A stretch of DNA of 64,000 nucleotides. Origin: Fimenecus sp045633505. Its GTDB lineage: Bacteria > Bacillota > Clostridia > Oscillospirales > Acutalibacteraceae. The stretch covers positions 5,642 to 69,641 of the forward strand of contig JAZQYK010000061.1 of the NCBI GenBank assembly GCA_045633505.1, written 5' to 3'. Below the pieces are notes generated by a model. That model did no database searches, was not told the DNA's origin, and saw only the letters and a list, made by a program, of their open reading frames with translations. Positions 9,095-17,753 of this stretch are shown here, piece after piece; position 1 is the first letter of the stretch, and each line of letters starts with the position of its first letter. The position numbers and the translations under genes were made by a program.

Positions 9095-9697
9095 ATGAGA
9101 GTATTTGATTTTGACAATACCATTTATGACGGTGAAAGCGGCTTTGATATCTTTCTTTATTATTTAAAGAAGGACCCAAAGGGCGTTGCAAAATTCGTTC
9201 CAAAGTTTATGGAAGGTTTTTTGAAATATAAGCGCCATAAAATAACTATTGATGAGGTTAAGACTGAATATTCGTCTTATATTAAAGAATATTTTGCACG
9301 AATAGAAAATATCGAACAAGATTTTGAAAATTTTTGGGATATAAATGAAAAAAACATCAAAAATTTTTATCGAAAAATTCAAAAAGAAGATGATATAATT
9401 GTTTCTGCGTGCCCTTATTGTCTTTTGAGTGTGATGACAAATCGACTTGGAGTTAAAAACGTTATTTCAAGTGAGCTTGATGCTAAAACAGGCGAAATCG
9501 GTGAAATTTGTTATCACGAAAACAAGGTGAAAATGTTCAAAAAAGTTTATGGTGATGCAGAAATTGATGAGTTTTATACTGACTCAGTGAGTGATAAGCC
9601 TTTAATGGATATGGCAAAAACCGTTTTTCTTGTTGATGGGGATAAGTTAATCAAAATTAAAAAAGACGGAGTTTACCTCGACGAAAAATTTATTTAA
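9095..9697 (+). CDS. HAD-family phosphatase
   Basis: 200 residues starting directly with the HAD motif I, VFDFDNTIYDGES, where the first Asp is the expected nucleophile. The rest looks like the HAD-IB/phosphoserine phosphatase-like branch: a helical cap, a VSACPYCLL segment where motif II is expected, and YTDSVSDKPLMDMA near residue 155, which resembles motif III/IV (D..SD.P). The substrate cannot be read from sequence. GGGGATTTT precedes the ATG as a ribosome binding site. The RNase P RNA begins only about 9 bases after the stop, which makes a shared transcript possible. Confidence 0.82.
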   Translation: MRVFDFDNTIYDGESGFDIFLYYLKKDPKGVAKFVPKFMEGFLKYKRHKITIDEVKTEYSSYIKEYFARIENIEQDFENFWDINEKNIKNFYRKIQKEDDIIVSACPYCLLSVMTNRLGVKNVISSELDAKTGEIGEICYHENKVKMFKKVYGDAEIDEFYTDSVSDKPLMDMAKTVFLVDGDKLIKIKKDGVYLDEKFI

Positions 9698-9706
9698 CAA
9701 TTAAAT

Positions 9707-10035
9707 ATGAGTAGGTTGGGCAGTTGCGCAGATTTTATCTGTGAGGAAAGTCCGAGCATCACACAGCAGGGTAACGGCTAACGGCCGCCGAGGGTGACCT
9801 TAGGGAAAGTGCATAGAAAATTACCGCCGTTTTTAACGGTAAGGGTGGAAAGGCGAGGTAAGAGCTCACCAGCGTTGCAGAGATGTAACGGCTGAGCAAA
9901 CCCTACCCGATGCAACATCGACTGAAGTTGTCAGCTGGGCAGATACTTCGAAGGATGGCTTGAGGCATATAGCAATATGTGTCCCAGATAGATAATTGCC
10001 TTAAACGACAGAACTCGGCTTACAGACCTACTCAT
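9707..10035 (+). ncRNA. rnpB: RNase P RNA, bacterial type A
   Basis: Catalytic RNA of RNase P. The 5' end ATGAGTAGGTTGGGCAG pairs with the 3' end CAGACCTACTCAT. The conserved P4 halves are visible: GAGGAAAGTCCG (9751-9762) and ACAGAACTCGGCTTA (about 10009-10023). Other conserved parts are GGGTAACGGC and the AGGGTGACCTTAGGGAAAGTGC block. The length of about 329 bases and the layout fit the ancestral type A rather than the Bacillus type B. An intrinsic terminator follows at 10048-10069. Confidence 0.95.
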
Positions 10036-10047
10036 TTTTAATAAATT

Positions 10048-10069
10048 AAAGCCCGAAAGGGCTTTTTTT
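10048..10069 (+). terminator. Intrinsic terminator of rnpB
   Basis: AAGCCC-GAAA-GGGCTT hairpin followed by seven T, 13 bases after the RNase P RNA. Confidence 0.9.
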
Positions 10070-10113
10070 AACAAAATAAAGTTGACGGAATATAATGCAT
10101 TGAGGTGTTTTTT

Positions 10114-10458
10114 ATGTTTGATGCATTTATTGGGACCGTTTTTATGTTCTTAACGCTTTTGGGAACAGTTGCAATCTGTTATCTTATTATGTTAAAATTG
10201 TTGATACCCGAAATAAAGGGCGAATACTACATAATTTTGCCTTGCAATCAATATACAGAAAACGTCAGGAAAAAGGCTTATGGAACAAGGCTCAGGCTTA
10301 ATTTGTTGGGAGAGGATTGCTGTGCGAAGGTAGTAGTGCTTGATTCAGGTATAAACGAAAACGAAAAGTCAGATTTGTTAGAAATCTGTAAAGAATGTAA
10401 TGGGATTTATCTCGTAGAAAAAGATTATTTAAAGGATTATTTTGATGGAAGAATTTGA
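10114..10458 (+). CDS. Small membrane protein of unknown function
   Basis: 114 residues. One long hydrophobic segment (about 5-30) is followed by a soluble domain of about 80 residues with the sequence EYYIILPCNQ, AKVVVLDSGINENE and a Cys pair (GEDCCAK, LEICKECNG). No family is recognised. ATG 10114 is preferred, with GAGGTG 6 bases ahead; GTG 10105 lies inside the ribosome binding site. It overlaps the start of recD2 by 14 bases, so the two are probably expressed together. The soluble part could be cytoplasmic if the short N-terminus is outside. Confidence 0.72.
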   Translation: MFDAFIGTVFMFLTLLGTVAICYLIMLKLLIPEIKGEYYIILPCNQYTENVRKKAYGTRLRLNLLGEDCCAKVVVLDSGINENEKSDLLEICKECNGIYLVEKDYLKDYFDGRI

Positions 10459-12646
10459 AACAAAAATCAAATTATCAGGAACAGTTACAGACGTTACGTA
10501 TTATAACGACGTTAATGGCTATACTGTTTTTTCTGTTGATATCGGTGAAGAGGAACTGACTGTGGTTGGAAATACCGCTGATGTGAAGCTGGGTGACCGT
10601 GTTGAAATCATCGGTGACTATACTTATCACTCAATTTACGGCAGACAGTTCAAAGCTGATGTCTGTAATGCCACTTTGCCTGAAACTGTTGACGATTTAT
10701 ATCATTATCTTGCAAGCGGTGTGATTAAAGGTATCCGAGAGTCAACTGCTCTTAAGATAATTGAAAGATTTAAGGAAAAAACCTTTGACATTCTTGAAAA
10801 AGAGCCCGAACGCCTTGCCGAAATCAAGGGTATATCCCTTGAAAAAGCAAAGAAAATCGGTAAAGAATATAACCGCCAATGCTCAACCCGTGCTTTGATA
10901 ATCAAATTATCAAAATATGGCTTAAAAACAAGTGAATGTTTGACAGCCTATGATAAATTAGGCAATAATGCGGTACAACTTATTGAAGAAAATCCCTATT
11001 GCCTTTGTGAAGGTGAAAACAGAATATCTTTTGAACGCGCTGAACAAATTGCTCAGATGCTGCCTGAAAAGCCTAAAAGTCAATACAGAATTGAAGCAGG
11101 TGTGCTTTATGTGATTACCCATAATTTTTATAACGGTCACACTTGCTTACCCCTTGAAAAGCTGTTTATGCCGTCAGGGGATTTACTTGACGAAAGCCGA
11201 GACAGCATTGAAATAGCAATTGATAATCTGGTTGCAACAAAAAGAATTATAATTGAAAATATGAGGGGTAAGGACTTCGTTTTTCTCCCTGAGGCATATA
11301 ATGCCGAAAAATCTATTTCAAACAGAATGAAGGTTTTGTTAAGATTTCCACCTGAAAATCCTATTGACGTGAACAAATATATTGACAAAATCGAGAAAAA
11401 ACTCAAGATTGAATACGCCGAAAAACAGAAAGAATCAATCAAAACCGCTGTTAATAAGGGTATTCTTATTCTTACGGGCGGTCCGGGTACGGGTAAAACC
11501 ACCACTTTGAACGGCATAATCAATATGTTTGAAAAAGACCAATTGGATATTGCGCTTTGCGCACCAACAGGTAGAGCCGCTCAAAGAATGACTGAGGCAA
11601 CAGGCAGGGTGGCAACGACAATTCATAGACTTTTAGAGGTGGAATGGGGCGAAAATGACAGACCGATTTTCAAACGTAATCTGCGCAACCCTCTCGATTG
11701 TCAGGCTGTAATTGTGGATGAAATGTCAATGGTTGATATTTTCTTGTTTTCCCATCTGCTTGATGCGTTGCCCTTTGGGTGCCGTCTTATAATGGTGGGT
11801 GACAGTGACCAGCTTCCGTCAGTCAGCGCAGGTAATGTTTTAAAGGACTTGATTGATTGCCGACTTATGCCCGTTGTGGAACTTAAAGAGATTTTCCGTC
11901 AGGCAATGGACAGTAATATCGTCCGTAATGCTCATGCCATTGTGAATGGAAATAAAATTGAAACCGATTATAAAGACGGTGACTTTTTCTTTATGCATCG
12001 TCACTATCCGTTTGACGCAGTCCGTACCGTGAAAGAACTTTGCACAAAACGACTCCCAAGCGCTTACGGTTATGACCCCGTAACACAAATTCAGGTGCTT
12101 TGCCCGTCAAAAAAAGGTGACACGGGTACGGTTAATTTAAATAAAGAGCTGCAGGAAGCATTAAACCCTTCACAGAAAGGCAAGGCAGAATATAATACTG
12201 AATACCGTGTTTTCCGCGAAGGTGACAAGGTAATGCAGACTAAGAATAATTACAATATTCATTGGGAATCACAAGATGACGAGGGTGATGGCATATTCAA
12301 CGGTGATATTGGCTTTATTGAAAAGATTGATATTGCCCACGATGCGATAATTATTGACTTTGCTGGTAAAAGAGCAACCTATTCAAAGGAACAGCTTACT
12401 GAAATTGAATTAGCTTATGCGGTCACGATACATAAAAGTCAAGGCAGTGAGTTCGACGTTGTCGTAATGCCTGTAATTTCAATAAACAGCAGACTTTGTT
12501 ATCGAAATCTTCTTTATACTGCCGTGACCCGAGCAAAAAAACTTATGATTTTGGTTGGTACGACGGGTTGCCTTGACAGTATGATTGAAAACAATAAAAC
12601 ACAGCTTCGATATTCAGCACTCAGACATTTTTTGCTTGACAATTGA
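10445..12646 (+). CDS. recD2: RecD2-type superfamily 1B DNA helicase
   Basis: 5'-to-3' DNA helicase that works without RecBC, involved in repair and replication fork maintenance. 733 residues: an N-terminal OB/helix-hairpin-helix region (1-190, with GIRESTALKIIERF), then a RecA-like motor with Walker A GGPGTGKT at about 345-352, Walker B VDEMSMVD, GDSDQLPSV, and the C-terminal motif TIHKSQGSEFDVV. The length is normal for RecD2. ATG 10445 has AAAGGA 8 bases before; TTG 10442 directly ahead is less well spaced. A sigma-A promoter for the thiamine transporter lies at its 3' end. Confidence 0.94.
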   Translation: MEEFETKIKLSGTVTDVTYYNDVNGYTVFSVDIGEEELTVVGNTADVKLGDRVEIIGDYTYHSIYGRQFKADVCNATLPETVDDLYHYLASGVIKGIRESTALKIIERFKEKTFDILEKEPERLAEIKGISLEKAKKIGKEYNRQCSTRALIIKLSKYGLKTSECLTAYDKLGNNAVQLIEENPYCLCEGENRISFERAEQIAQMLPEKPKSQYRIEAGVLYVITHNFYNGHTCLPLEKLFMPSGDLLDESRDSIEIAIDNLVATKRIIIENMRGKDFVFLPEAYNAEKSISNRMKVLLRFPPENPIDVNKYIDKIEKKLKIEYAEKQKESIKTAVNKGILILTGGPGTGKTTTLNGIINMFEKDQLDIALCAPTGRAAQRMTEATGRVATTIHRLLEVEWGENDRPIFKRNLRNPLDCQAVIVDEMSMVDIFLFSHLLDALPFGCRLIMVGDSDQLPSVSAGNVLKDLIDCRLMPVVELKEIFRQAMDSNIVRNAHAIVNGNKIETDYKDGDFFFMHRHYPFDAVRTVKELCTKRLPSAYGYDPVTQIQVLCPSKKGDTGTVNLNKELQEALNPSQKGKAEYNTEYRVFREGDKVMQTKNNYNIHWESQDDEGDGIFNGDIGFIEKIDIAHDAIIIDFAGKRATYSKEQLTEIELAYAVTIHKSQGSEFDVVVMPVISINSRLCYRNLLYTAVTRAKKLMILVGTTGCLDSMIENNKTQLRYSALRHFLLDN

Positions 12647-12663
12647 TTAAATGGGTGTATAAT
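12636..12663 (+). promoter_or_regulatory. Sigma-A promoter of the thiT riboswitch transcript
   Basis: TTGACA (12636-12641), 16-base spacer, TATAAT (12658-12663); both boxes are perfect consensus. The -35 lies inside the last codons of recD2. The predicted start near 12670 is just upstream of the TPP aptamer. Confidence 0.85.
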
Positions 12664-12681
12664 GTAAATAAGCCAAGTAAA

Positions 12682-12775
12682 TAGTGCATGGGTGCTGACG
12701 GTAAGTCGGCTGAGATTAGAGTTAAACCACTCTTGACCATTGAACCTGATACGGATAATGCCGTCGTAGGAAAGC
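12682..12775 (+). promoter_or_regulatory. TPP riboswitch (THI element) aptamer
   Basis: Binds thiamine pyrophosphate and switches off the downstream gene. Conserved blocks are in the right order: GGGTGC, GGCTGAGA, the variable P3 arm, ACCATTGAACCTGAT, GGATAATGCC and GTAGGAAA. It sits between a consensus promoter and a terminator hairpin, ahead of a thiamine transporter. Confidence 0.95.
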
Positions 12776-12782
12776 TTTTCAG

Positions 12783-12818
12783 TTCAGCCTTGCGGTATAT
12801 GCTATGGCTGAATTTTTT
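12783..12818 (+). terminator. Riboswitch-controlled intrinsic terminator
   Basis: TTCAGCC (12783-12789) pairs with GGCTGAA (12806-12812), followed by six T. It begins 8 bases after the TPP aptamer and ends 17 bases before the thiT start, so control is most likely by transcription termination rather than by blocking the ribosome binding site. Confidence 0.85.
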
Positions 12819-12835
12819 ATTTGGAGGAACAAAAA

Positions 12836-13495
12836 ATGAAAAACAAGAAAAATTTGTATTGGTTGGTTGAAAGTGCAATTATGATTGCTCTTTCCGCGGT
12901 GTTGGAACTCGTTTCAAAGTCAATAATCCCTGAAATGACTTTTGGCGGTCAAATCACGATTGTAAGTATGCTTCCCATAGTTTTAGTGGCGTGGAAGTAC
13001 GGCGTGGGTAAAGGACTTGTAACGGGCTTTGTCTATTCTTTGGTGCAGATGGTAATGGGAGTCAGTACAATCAGTAAAATGATTTTACCAACATCTGACG
13101 AATATCTCGGCAGTTTGCTGAATATCGTGCTGATGTTTGCTTTTGATTACATACTTGCTTATACAGCACTTGGATTTTCATCAATCTATAAAAAAACTGT
13201 CAAGAATAACTCTGTGTCACTTGCACTCGGTGCGTTTACGGTTTTGTTGTTCCGTTATATCTGTCACATTGTTTCAGGGTATATCCTTTTTGGTGCGTGG
13301 GCAGAATGGTTCTTTACTCAGGAGGGCTTCTATTCTTGGGGACAGACAATAATGAATACGTTCAGCGGTGACGCTTTGTCACTTGTGTATTCAATTATAT
13401 ACAACGGATTTTATATGATTCCCGAAATCATAATTACAACAATTGTGGCTATCGTAATCGGCAAAATTCCACAAATCACAAAAGTAAAAGCATAA
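12836..13495 (+). CDS. thiT: Thiamine ECF transporter S component (ThiT/YuaJ)
   Basis: Membrane substrate-binding subunit of an energy-coupling factor importer for thiamine. 219 residues with about six transmembrane segments. The N-terminal part (LVESAIMIALSAVLELV) and PIVLVAWKYGVGKGLVTGF match the ThiT family, and SGYILFGAWAEWFF and the Trp-rich SWGQ region fit its thiamine site. The start is ATG 12836 with GGAGG 8 bases before. It is preceded by a TPP riboswitch, which fixes the substrate with good confidence. The ATPase and EcfT subunits are not in the window, as expected for a shared ECF module. Confidence 0.93.
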   Translation: MKNKKNLYWLVESAIMIALSAVLELVSKSIIPEMTFGGQITIVSMLPIVLVAWKYGVGKGLVTGFVYSLVQMVMGVSTISKMILPTSDEYLGSLLNIVLMFAFDYILAYTALGFSSIYKKTVKNNSVSLALGAFTVLLFRYICHIVSGYILFGAWAEWFFTQEGFYSWGQTIMNTFSGDALSLVYSIIYNGFYMIPEIIITTIVAIVIGKIPQITKVKA

Positions 13496-13502
13496 AAGAA
13501 AA

Positions 13503-13534
13503 TCCCTTGACCGTATCAGTCAAGGGACTTTTTT
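13503..13534. terminator. Bidirectional terminator between thiT and yifB
   Basis: TCCCTTGAC / GTCAAGGGA perfect stem with a 7-base loop. A T-run follows on the plus strand and an A-rich flank on the other side, so it can serve both convergent genes. Confidence 0.85.
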
Positions 13535-15059
13535 ATGTATCAAAGCGTCTGTCGAAACTTCTGTACTGAATTGCTTCAGTAATGTGTTTAACGTCAATCA
13601 TTTCTTCATTATCCATATCTGCAATTGTTCTTGCAATTCTTAATACTTTATCATAAGCTCTTGCGGATAATGAAAGTCTGTCAAAGGCTGTTTTTAAAAT
13701 AAGAACGGCAGCTTCAGTCATAACGCAGTATTTCTTTGTACTTGCCGAGTCCATTTTAGCATTACAAGTAATATTCGTTCCTTTAAAACGTTCTAACTGA
13801 ATAGCTCTTGCTTTTTCAACACGTTTTTTAATTTCTGCCGAAGTTTCACATTTTCTGTTGCTTGACAAATTCTCAAAATCAACAGGCGGAACTGAAATGT
13901 GAATGTCAAGTCGGTCAATCAACGGACCGCTGACTCTGTTTATATATCTTTGTGCCATTCCTTGAGAACAGGTACAAGGGCGGGTAGGGTGTCCAAGATA
14001 ACCGCAAGGACAAGGATTCATTGCACAAATCATCATAACAGAACAAGGATATTGAAATTTAGCCATAGCTCTTGAAATGCTGATTACACCGTCTTCAATA
14101 GGCTGTCTTAAAACCTCAAGCGTGTTTCTTGTGAATTCAGGTAATTCGTCAAGGAATAAAACACCGTTGTGTGCCAAAGATACTTCACCGGGGCGTGGAA
14201 TTGCGCCACCACCTGAAAGTCCGGCAGGGGAAACGGTGTGATGAGGTGAACGGAATGGTCTTGACCTTAAAAGTGATACACCCGACGGCAACGCACCCGC
14301 AATTGAATAAATATTCGTGGTTTCAATAGACTCATCAAAGGTCATATCAGGCAAAATTGACGGCATTCTTTTTGCCAACATACTCTTACCTGACCCAGGA
14401 GGACCAACCATAAGCACGTTATGTCCGCCGGCAGCGGCGATTTCAAGTGCTCGTTTTGCTTCTTCCTGACCTTTAACGTCGGAAAAGTCGGGCAAATTAT
14501 CGGGGTTTCTGTATTCTGTATAATCATCGGGGGATACGGGAGTAATCATTGCAATCCCTTGAAGATGATTTAAAAGCTGAAGTACGGTTTTTACAGGATA
14601 AACTTCAATTCCCTGAACAACGGCACCTTCTTTTATGTTTTCAGCAGGGATAAAGATTTTTTGAATACCCTTTTTCTTGGCGCAAAGCACCATTGGAAGA
14701 ACACCGTTGACCTTTCTCAACGTACCATCAAGGGACAATTCACCAATAAAAGCCATATTTTCATCAATGCCTTTTAGTTGGTCGTTAGCGCAAAGCAAAG
14801 ATATTAAGATTGGCAGGTCATAAAGCGGACCTTCCTTTTTCATATCAGCAGGTGCAAGATTAACCGTAATTCTGCTTACGGGATATTGAAGATTAGTGTT
14901 TTTTATTGCAGAACGGACTCTTTCCTTACTTTCCGAAACAGCCGTATCAGGCAGTCCCACAATGTCAAAACGAGGCATACCGCCTGAAATATCTGCCTCA
15001 ACCGTCACTATATAAGCCTCCATACCAAAAAGACCGAGACTTGTAACCTTAGCGAACAA
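13533..15059 (-). CDS. YifB/ComM family Mg-chelatase-like AAA+ ATPase
   Basis: 508 residues in the usual three parts: an N-terminal Lon-protease-like ChlI domain (about 1-170, VTVEADISGGMPRFDIVGLP), an AAA+ core with Walker A GPPGSGKS at 219-226 and the VLFLDELPEF Walker B, and the C-terminal Mg-chelatase domain. ComM, the studied relative, is a hexameric helicase that promotes branch migration in natural transformation; the Clostridia role is untested. TTG 15059 is chosen because GGGGTG lies 6 bases ahead; GTG 15068 is inside that site. The Cys-rich MNPCPCGYLGHP and CTCSQ segment is typical. Confidence 0.92.
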   Translation of the reverse strand: MFAKVTSLGLFGMEAYIVTVEADISGGMPRFDIVGLPDTAVSESKERVRSAIKNTNLQYPVSRITVNLAPADMKKEGPLYDLPILISLLCANDQLKGIDENMAFIGELSLDGTLRKVNGVLPMVLCAKKKGIQKIFIPAENIKEGAVVQGIEVYPVKTVLQLLNHLQGIAMITPVSPDDYTEYRNPDNLPDFSDVKGQEEAKRALEIAAAGGHNVLMVGPPGSGKSMLAKRMPSILPDMTFDESIETTNIYSIAGALPSGVSLLRSRPFRSPHHTVSPAGLSGGGAIPRPGEVSLAHNGVLFLDELPEFTRNTLEVLRQPIEDGVISISRAMAKFQYPCSVMMICAMNPCPCGYLGHPTRPCTCSQGMAQRYINRVSGPLIDRLDIHISVPPVDFENLSSNRKCETSAEIKKRVEKARAIQLERFKGTNITCNAKMDSASTKKYCVMTEAAVLILKTAFDRLSLSARAYDKVLRIARTIADMDNEEMIDVKHITEAIQYRSFDRRFDT

Positions 15060-15086
15060 AAAAATCACCCCAATTCATTGAATACT

Positions 15087-15116
15087 ATTATACAATAAAG
15101 TTGTGGTAATTTTCAA
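15087..15116 (-). promoter_or_regulatory. Sigma-A promoter of yifB
   Basis: On the minus strand TTGAAA (15116-15111), 18-base spacer, TATAAT (15092-15087), about 28 bases before the chosen start. Confidence 0.7.
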
Positions 15117-15142
15117 TAATTTTCGTCCATATATTTATATAT

Positions 15143-15170
15143 TTACTTTTTATATTTTTTGGAGTACAAT
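15143..15170 (+). promoter_or_regulatory. Candidate promoter of the phosphoglucomutase gene
   Basis: TTTACT (15143-15148), 16-base spacer, TACAAT (15165-15170), 31 bases before the start codon. The -10 is good and the -35 is weak. It is divergent from the yifB promoter. Confidence 0.5.
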
Positions 15171-15200
15171 ATAAATATAATTTAAACGGAGGTTGTTTTT

Positions 15201-16916
15201 GTGAACGATATTAACAAACTTTATGACCAATGGCTTTTATCTGCAACGGCTGATGCCGATTTAATCCCTGAACTTGAAAGTATTAAAGGGGATGAAGAAG
15301 CAATTCTCGACCGTTTTTATAAAAATCTTGAATTTGGTACTGCGGGACTTCGCGGTGTGATTGGCGCAGGTACAAACAGAATGAACGTTTATACAGTCAA
15401 TCAGGCAACACAGGGACTTGCTGATTATCTCAACGAAAATTTTGAAAACCCATCTGTTGCAATTGCTTATGATTCAAGAATTAAATCTGAAGAATTTGCC
15501 AAAAGTGCGGCAGGAGTTTTGGCTGCAAACGGAGTTAAGGTCTATATTTATCCTGAACTTGTGCCAACGCCGATGTTGTCTTTTGCTGTCAGAAGACTTG
15601 AATGTTCATCGGGTATTATTATCACAGCAAGTCATAATCCGTCAAAATACAACGGATTTAAATGCTATGACCCTAACGGCTATCAGATGACTGATGAGGC
15701 TGCATCAAAAACCTATGATTTCATTCAAAAAACCGATATGTTCACGGGCGTTAAAACAATGGAGTTTGAGGAAGCGCTTGCTGAGGATATGATTGACTTT
15801 ATTGAGGATTGGCTGATGGATGAGTTCTATCAGAAGGTGCTTGATTGCAGAGTGAATCCTGATGCAACTAAAAAAGCAGGACTTAAAGTTATTTACACAC
15901 CGCTTAACGGTACAGGTAACAAGCCCGTTAGAAAAATCCTTAAAAAAGCAGGAATTGCCGACGTAACTATCGTTAAAGAGCAGGAAAAACCTGACGGTAA
16001 TTTCCCAACTTGTCCATATCCTAATCCTGAAATCCGTCAGGCATTTGAATGTGCAATTGAAACGGCAAAGGGAACTGACGCTGACTTGCTTCTTGCTACC
16101 GACCCCGACTGTGACCGCGTTGGTATCGCTGTCCGTGACGGTGACGAATACGTTCTTATGACGGGTAACGAGGTTGGCGCAATGTTTGCAGAATACTTGT
16201 TATCTTCACTTAAAGAGCAAGGCAAATTGCCTGAAAAACCAATTGTTGTTAAAACAATCGTTACTACTCCGTTGGTTGAAACGATTGCATCGGCTTATGG
16301 TGCTGAAACTGCTGACTTGCTTACGGGCTTCAAGTATATTGGTGAGCTTGTAACAAATCTTGAAAAGGTTAATGAAGAAGACAGATTTGTTGTGGGTATG
16401 GAAGAGTCTTACGGATATCTTCGCGGTGCTCACGCAAGAGATAAAGACGCTGTCGTGGCATCACTTCTCATTTGTGAAATGGCTTCTTATTATAAACTTC
16501 AGGGAATTTCTCTCAAGCAGTTTATGGACAGTATCTATGAAAAATACGGTATGTATCTCAACACCGTTCTCAACTTTGCTTTCGAGGGTGCAGCGGGTAT
16601 GCAGAAGATGGCAGATATTATGTCATCACTCCGCGAAGATTCACCAAAGGCGATAGGCGAATATAACGTCGTTAAAGTTGCCGACTATAAAACAAGTGTG
16701 ATGAAATCCGTTGACGGTGCTGAAACCGTAATTGACTTGCCAAAATCAAACGTGCTTTCATATTATCTTGAGGACGGAAGCGAGGTTATTGTTCGCCCTT
16801 CAGGTACTGAGCCAAAAATCAAGGCTTATATTACCGCTTGCGGTGCTGTCCGTGAAGAATCAGAGGCAAAAGCAAAAGAATTAGGCGATAGCATTTCAAA
16901 GATTTTAGGAGTATAA
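15201..16916 (+). CDS. Phosphoglucomutase/phosphomannomutase (PgcA-type)
   Basis: Interconverts glucose 1-phosphate and glucose 6-phosphate, linking glycolysis to UDP-glucose and wall polymers. 571 residues, the length of the PgcA/PGM2-like branch. The phosphoserine loop is ITASHNPSKYNG, with Ser144 as the phosphorylated residue; the metal loop is DPDCDRVG, the sugar-binding loop GMEESYGY, and the phosphate-binding loop RPSGTEPKIK. The start is GTG 15201 behind GGAGG. It works next to galE in sugar nucleotide supply. A 31-residue membrane peptide follows 4 bases later. Confidence 0.93.
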   Translation: MNDINKLYDQWLLSATADADLIPELESIKGDEEAILDRFYKNLEFGTAGLRGVIGAGTNRMNVYTVNQATQGLADYLNENFENPSVAIAYDSRIKSEEFAKSAAGVLAANGVKVYIYPELVPTPMLSFAVRRLECSSGIIITASHNPSKYNGFKCYDPNGYQMTDEAASKTYDFIQKTDMFTGVKTMEFEEALAEDMIDFIEDWLMDEFYQKVLDCRVNPDATKKAGLKVIYTPLNGTGNKPVRKILKKAGIADVTIVKEQEKPDGNFPTCPYPNPEIRQAFECAIETAKGTDADLLLATDPDCDRVGIAVRDGDEYVLMTGNEVGAMFAEYLLSSLKEQGKLPEKPIVVKTIVTTPLVETIASAYGAETADLLTGFKYIGELVTNLEKVNEEDRFVVGMEESYGYLRGAHARDKDAVVASLLICEMASYYKLQGISLKQFMDSIYEKYGMYLNTVLNFAFEGAAGMQKMADIMSSLREDSPKAIGEYNVVKVADYKTSVMKSVDGAETVIDLPKSNVLSYYLEDGSEVIVRPSGTEPKIKAYITACGAVREESEAKAKELGDSISKILGV

Positions 16917-16920
16917 TTTA

Positions 16921-17016
16921 ATGAAAAGAGAAACCTTTATAAAAGCAGTGTCAATTTTTCTGGCTGTGATTATGATTTTAAGTACGGCAACCGTACTGTT
17001 TCAGATATTTATGTAA
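16921..17016 (+). CDS. Small membrane peptide, 31 residues
   Basis: Short reading frame starting 4 bases after the phosphoglucomutase stop, with AGGAG (16907-16911) 9 bases before the ATG. Product: MKRETF followed by about 20 hydrophobic residues and a short FM end, that is a single membrane helix. The terminator follows 7 bases after the stop, which supports its being the last cistron of this transcript. No family known; it could be a regulator or a spurious frame. Confidence 0.5.
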   Translation: MKRETFIKAVSIFLAVIMILSTATVLFQIFM

Positions 17017-17023
17017 TTTTAAT

Positions 17024-17049
17024 GGGGTAGCCGAATGCTGCCCCTTTTT
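17024..17049 (+). terminator. Intrinsic terminator after the phosphoglucomutase unit
   Basis: GGGGTAGC / GCTGCCCC stem (one G-T pair) with a 5-base loop and five T. Confidence 0.85.
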
Positions 17050-17088
17050 CTTGTCGGTCTATTTATGAATATTATACAAAAATTTCTG

Positions 17089-17116
17089 TTGACTTTTATT
17101 TTTTTTGTGATATAAT
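17089..17116 (+). promoter_or_regulatory. Sigma-A promoter of the sigma factor gene
   Basis: TTGACT (17089-17094), 16-base spacer, TATAAT (17111-17116) with an extended -10 (TGATATAAT). Confidence 0.8.
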
Positions 17117-17165
17117 TTAAAACATATAGGTGTAGTTGTGTTTAGTAACTTATGAGGTGGAAAGT

Positions 17166-17717
17166 TTGGACGATAATTTACTTGTCTCAAAGGCTAAGGA
17201 AGGGGACAGTAATTCTTTAACAACTTTGATTAAACGTTATTCTGATATGGTCTTTCAAAAATCTCTTTCTTTTAAACAGTTAAGCGGAATTGATTACGAA
17301 GATTTATATCAGGAGGGAATGATTGGACTTCTTGGTGCGGTTTATTCTTTTGATGACTCAAAGGACGTTTTGTTTTCAACCTTTGCTTCAACTCTTGTTA
17401 CGAGAAAAATGCTTTCAGCATTGAGAAATGCCAATAATAAAGCAAACATTCCTCTCCATTCATATATATCCATTGACGAAGAAATAAATCTTCGTTCATA
17501 TTCACCGACTCCTGAGGATTTGTTGCTTTTTAATGAAGAAATTGAAAGAATAAACTCATTTGTTGAAGATAATCTTTCAAAAACTGAAAAGAAAGTTTTC
17601 AAGCTTAATATGCTTGGTTTAAGTTATAATGAAATTGCTGAGATTCTTGATTGCAATGAAAAATCAGTTGATAATGCTTTGCAAAGAATACGCAAGAAAA
17701 TCCGCAGTATCAAATAA
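17166..17717 (+). CDS. SigH-like sigma-70 family sigma factor
   Basis: 183 residues with sigma region 2 (IDYEDLYQEGMIGLLGAVYSF) and region 4 (LGLSYNEIAEILDCNEKSVD, then the recognition helix ending QRIRKKI). The N-terminus DDNLLVSKAKEGDSNS is typical of the SigH/Spo0H and related 30-kDa group. SigH starts sporulation in Bacillus; this one is a little shorter, and assignment as the true Spo0H is not certain. TTG 17166 is chosen, with GAGGTGG 5 bases before; GTG and TTG codons further up lie in or before the ribosome binding site. It has its own strong promoter. Confidence 0.82.
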   Translation: MDDNLLVSKAKEGDSNSLTTLIKRYSDMVFQKSLSFKQLSGIDYEDLYQEGMIGLLGAVYSFDDSKDVLFSTFASTLVTRKMLSALRNANNKANIPLHSYISIDEEINLRSYSPTPEDLLLFNEEIERINSFVEDNLSKTEKKVFKLNMLGLSYNEIAEILDCNEKSVDNALQRIRKKIRSIK

Positions 17718-17753
17718 AAGCCCTTTGGGTAAAAAAATAAGCGAGGTAGCAAA

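Noticed and set aside
11137..11523. 128-residue frame on the minus strand inside recD2
   Set aside because: Antisense to a clear gene, no ribosome binding site, no recognisable domain.
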